From assembly GCA_020047775.1 (NCBI GenBank), contig JAIFNK010000096.1:1-8453 (forward strand): a stretch of 8,453 bases of DNA, in the 5' to 3' direction. Source of the stretch: Akkermansia sp. Its GTDB lineage: Bacteria > Verrucomicrobiota > Verrucomicrobiia > Verrucomicrobiales > Akkermansiaceae. The notes under the pieces are model-generated. The model made no database searches. It was not told the origin of the DNA and saw nothing but the letters and a program-made list of their open reading frames with translations. Position numbers and translations under genes: made by a program. Shown in pieces: positions 6,517 to 8,453 of the stretch (position 1 is the stretch's first letter; every line of letters begins with the position of its first letter).

Positions 6517-7836
6517 ATGAACTCCTCCTTCGACTCCATCGATGTTCTGAAATCCGAATGGGATTCACTGCAACCCGTGGCACCCGAACATGAACGCCGC
6601 CTCTGGCAGAAGCTCCGGCTCGAATGGAACTACCACTCAAACCACATCGAGGAAAACACCCTTACCTACGGCGAGACGGTCCTTCTGTTGCTGCATGGGC
6701 AGACTCATGGCAATCACACACTGCGCGAGTATGAGGAAATGAAGGCCCATGATGTCGGCATCGAGCACCTCCGGAATTTGGCCTCCGACAAAGGCCGCTT
6801 GATCACCCCTGTCGATATTCGCGACCTCAACAAGATCATCCTCAGGGAACCGTTTTGGAAACCCACGCAAACCGCGGACGGGCAACCATCCCGCTCTCAG
6901 GTGATACCCGGTGAATACAAGACCTTGCCCAACAGCGTCCTCACGGCAACCGGAGAATTGTTTGAGTATGCGTCACCGCTTGAAGTTCCCGCCCGCATGC
7001 AGGCGCTGGTGGATTGGCTGGGAGAGGCTCTTTCCTCTCGTACGGATCATCTCCTGACTATCGCAGCGAAGCTTCACCATGATTTTGTCCTGATCCATCC
7101 CTTCGACGATGGGAATGGTCGTGTTGCCCGATTGCTGGTCAATTACCTGTTCCTCCGCGACGGCTATCCTCCGATCATTGTCCCGACAGAGCGGAAGAAT
7201 GACTATCTGACTGCCCTGCGTCTCGCTGATGCGGGTGATCTTGTTCCATTGGCGGAGTTCTTCGGCGAACAAATGGAGAGATCACTCAATCTGGCAATCC
7301 GTGCTGGCAAAGGGGAGAGCATTGAGGAGCCAAGCGATGTTGAGAAGCAGGTGGCATTGTTTGTGAGAGGTGAAAAGGCTCGCAATGAAAAACTGGGTCT
7401 TCCGACGAAGGAAAATCTGTCTCAATTGATGCAACTCAGCTTTCACCCGTTTATCGAAGCTCTCGAACGCAAGATGGAGGGATTGAAGCCGATGTTTGGG
7501 CGATACGAGGTAATCACCGAACCTCGCCGCCACGGTGCGGTCATGGCAACTTCAGTCTACAAGAGTTCGCTCCATGATTTGGACCCCGGAGGACAGATTT
7601 TGATGACCTTCAACTTCCTGCGCTACACGGGTGCGGCCCCAACACCATTTGATTATGAGACCTCCGTTGGCATTCATTTTACACCGGGAGTCTACACCAT
7701 CACTCACAATGGAAACGTATTGGTTTCCAAGCCTTACTCCGACCCAGTGTTGGCTGAGGAAATCGACGGGGTTACCGCACGAATTCTGGAAAAGACTTTC
7801 TGCGTGATCCGCGGCAAGGCGCGCTCTCAAAACTGA
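6517..7836 (+). CDS. Fic-domain protein (probable AMP-transferase)
   Basis: 439 residues. The Fic catalytic motif is complete: HPFDDGNGRVAR at residues 194-205, with catalytic His194, the phosphate-binding loop, and Arg202/Arg205. An N-terminal inhibitory-helix motif (S/T)xxxE(G/N) is present as SNHIEEN at 41-47. Ser41 and Glu45 are kept, but the usual Gly/Asn after the Glu is Glu46. This makes it a class II Fic with a built-in antitoxin-like helix. Fic proteins usually attach AMP (sometimes other phosphate groups) to a hydroxyl of a target protein; the target here cannot be told. The C-terminal half (about 270-439) has no motif I recognise but is rich in hydrophobic strands. Fic genes are often found beside type I restriction-modification genes, which fits its position after hsdS. 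ATG 6517 lacks a clear Shine-Dalgarno. It ends 9 nt before the transposase start. Confidence 0.9.
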   Translation: MNSSFDSIDVLKSEWDSLQPVAPEHERRLWQKLRLEWNYHSNHIEENTLTYGETVLLLLHGQTHGNHTLREYEEMKAHDVGIEHLRNLASDKGRLITPVDIRDLNKIILREPFWKPTQTADGQPSRSQVIPGEYKTLPNSVLTATGELFEYASPLEVPARMQALVDWLGEALSSRTDHLLTIAAKLHHDFVLIHPFDDGNGRVARLLVNYLFLRDGYPPIIVPTERKNDYLTALRLADAGDLVPLAEFFGEQMERSLNLAIRAGKGESIEEPSDVEKQVALFVRGEKARNEKLGLPTKENLSQLMQLSFHPFIEALERKMEGLKPMFGRYEVITEPRRHGAVMATSVYKSSLHDLDPGGQILMTFNFLRYTGAAPTPFDYETSVGIHFTPGVYTITHNGNVLVSKPYSDPVLAEEIDGVTARILEKTFCVIRGKARSQN

Positions 7837-7845
7837 TCCGATCCC

Positions 7846-8296
7846 ATGCCCCAATCCCTCGCCAAGCTCTACGTCCATCTGGTTTTCTCAACGAAGAACC
7901 GTGAGTGTATTCTGTCCGATGACATCCGCCGGGATCTCCACGCTTACATGGGCGGTTGTCTCAACGGGATGAAATGCGTGCCCATTGAAATCAACACGGA
8001 GCCGGACCACGCGCATGTCCTGTTTTTGCTGGGGCGCACTGCATCGCTGAGCGATGTCGTCGGTGGCCTCAAGAAGAGTGCTACGGAATGGTTGCGGGCC
8101 AGATCGCCACAATATGCGGGGTTTCATTGGCAGGCGGGATATGGTGCGTTTTCGGTGAGTCAATCGGCGGTGGAGGGTGCGGACGTACATCCGCAATCAG
8201 GCGGAGCATCATCGGGTGAAAACGTTCCAGGACGAGTTTCGGGCGTTTCTCAAGAAATACGAAATCGAATATGATGAGAAGTATGTTTGGGATTGA
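7846..8296 (+). pseudogene. IS200-like / REP-associated tyrosine transposase (RAYT type), frameshifted
   Basis: Y1_Tnp family (IS200/RAYT). The first 111 residues are typical: MPQSLAKLYVHLVFSTKNRE, IEINTEPDHAHVLF with the metal-binding HUH motif as His55-Ala-His57, and FHWQAGYGAFSVSQSAVE. At about 8176-8178 the frame breaks. Reading on in frame gives an unrelated tail to a stop at 8272-8274. Shifting frame at 8177 restores the family sequence: VRTYIRNQAEHHRVKTFQDE and then FRAFLKKYEIEYDEKYVWD, ending with TGA at 8294-8296. The break lies in a GGAGGG run and fits loss of 2 nt or gain of 1. The probable catalytic tyrosine, in TYIRNQ (codon 8186-8188), is beyond the break, so the unshifted product should be inactive. 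An intact copy would be about 150 residues. It is followed within 30 nt by palindromic element C, a layout typical of RAYT genes. A sequencing error cannot be excluded. Confidence 0.88.
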
Positions 8297-8323
8297 GCGG
8301 CGTTCGATGTCCTCGCGACGTGT

Positions 8324-8453
8324 TCTCGTGCCCCTACAGGGCACCGTGATTCGTTGGTCCGCGTCCCGGGGCATCGGTCGCTCATCGCTCCCTCAGCCCC
8401 GGGCTTTGGTCTCGGCCCCCGTTGGGGGCACCAACCGCACCCGGCCCAACGGG
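8324..8453. repeat. Palindromic repeat element C (REP/BIME-like), cut by the window end
   Basis: The left half of the same element family, 28 nt after the transposase gene. Stems are GTGCCC-CTACA-GGGCAC (8328-8344) and GCCCCC-GTT-GGGGGC (8415-8429). Between them lie CCCGGGGCATCGGTCGC and CTCAGCCCCGGGCT, close matches to the left half of element A. The last bases, CCGGCCCAACGGG, are the first part of a CCGGCCC-AAC-GGGCCGG hairpin like the one in element B, so the element continues past 8453. Confidence 0.8.

Noticed and set aside
6107..6520. 137-codon plus-strand frame before fic
   Set aside because: It runs through palindromic element B and repeats strings like RPNGPEEHSPE and RPNGPKKYSPG produced by duplicated hairpins; not a credible protein.
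1..8453. tRNA or rRNA genes
   Set aside because: No cloverleaf with a GTTCRA-type T-arm or rRNA-like stretch was seen on either strand by eye.

Overview
The window looks like chromosomal DNA of a Verrucomicrobiota bacterium. The best evidence is the left-edge gene, a type IV pilin-like protein resembling the Verru_Chthon cassette family. Supporting signs are the high-GC coding style, the lack of clear Shine-Dalgarno sites before most genes, and the abundance of GC-rich palindromic intergenic repeats. This placement is an inference from family recognition, not a database result.

Layout, left to right. (1) 48-1019: pilin-like cassette protein, plus strand. (2) 1095-2360: remnant of an IS110-family insertion sequence on the minus strand. 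Its transposase keeps the C-terminal Transposase_20 domain but lacks the N-terminal DEDD domain, and a 68-bp tandem duplication has shifted its stop codon. (3) 2361-2462: a perfect 51-bp tandem repeat. (4) 2481-7836: a plus-strand defence-type cluster made of a DUF3892 protein, a single-TRD 'mini' HsdS, a full-length HsdM, a damaged HsdS and a Fic-domain protein. (5) 7846-8296: an IS200-like / REP-associated (RAYT-type) tyrosine transposase with a frameshift just before its probable catalytic tyrosine. (6) Three related palindromic elements (4901-5118, 6155-6467, and 8324 to the window end) lie between hsdM and hsdS, between hsdS and fic, and after the transposase.

How the parts fit. DUF3892, mini-HsdS and hsdM are tightly spaced (13 and 22 nt) and probably form one transcript, with hsdS and fic added after palindromic spacers. 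HsdM would methylate adenine with a specificity set by an S subunit. The main hsdS has lost almost all of its second target-recognition domain and is out of frame after it, leaving about one TRD plus one conserved region. The separate mini-HsdS upstream also carries one TRD. The locus therefore holds two half-specificity proteins and one methylase. No HsdR is visible; it may lie beyond the right edge.

The most interesting pattern is the pairing of a RAYT-like gene with a family of GC-rich hairpins sharing AAC/GTT triloops. The hairpins are arranged as large imperfect inverted repeats, like a Verrucomicrobial version of REP/BIME elements, and they have colonised the gaps of a restriction-modification operon.
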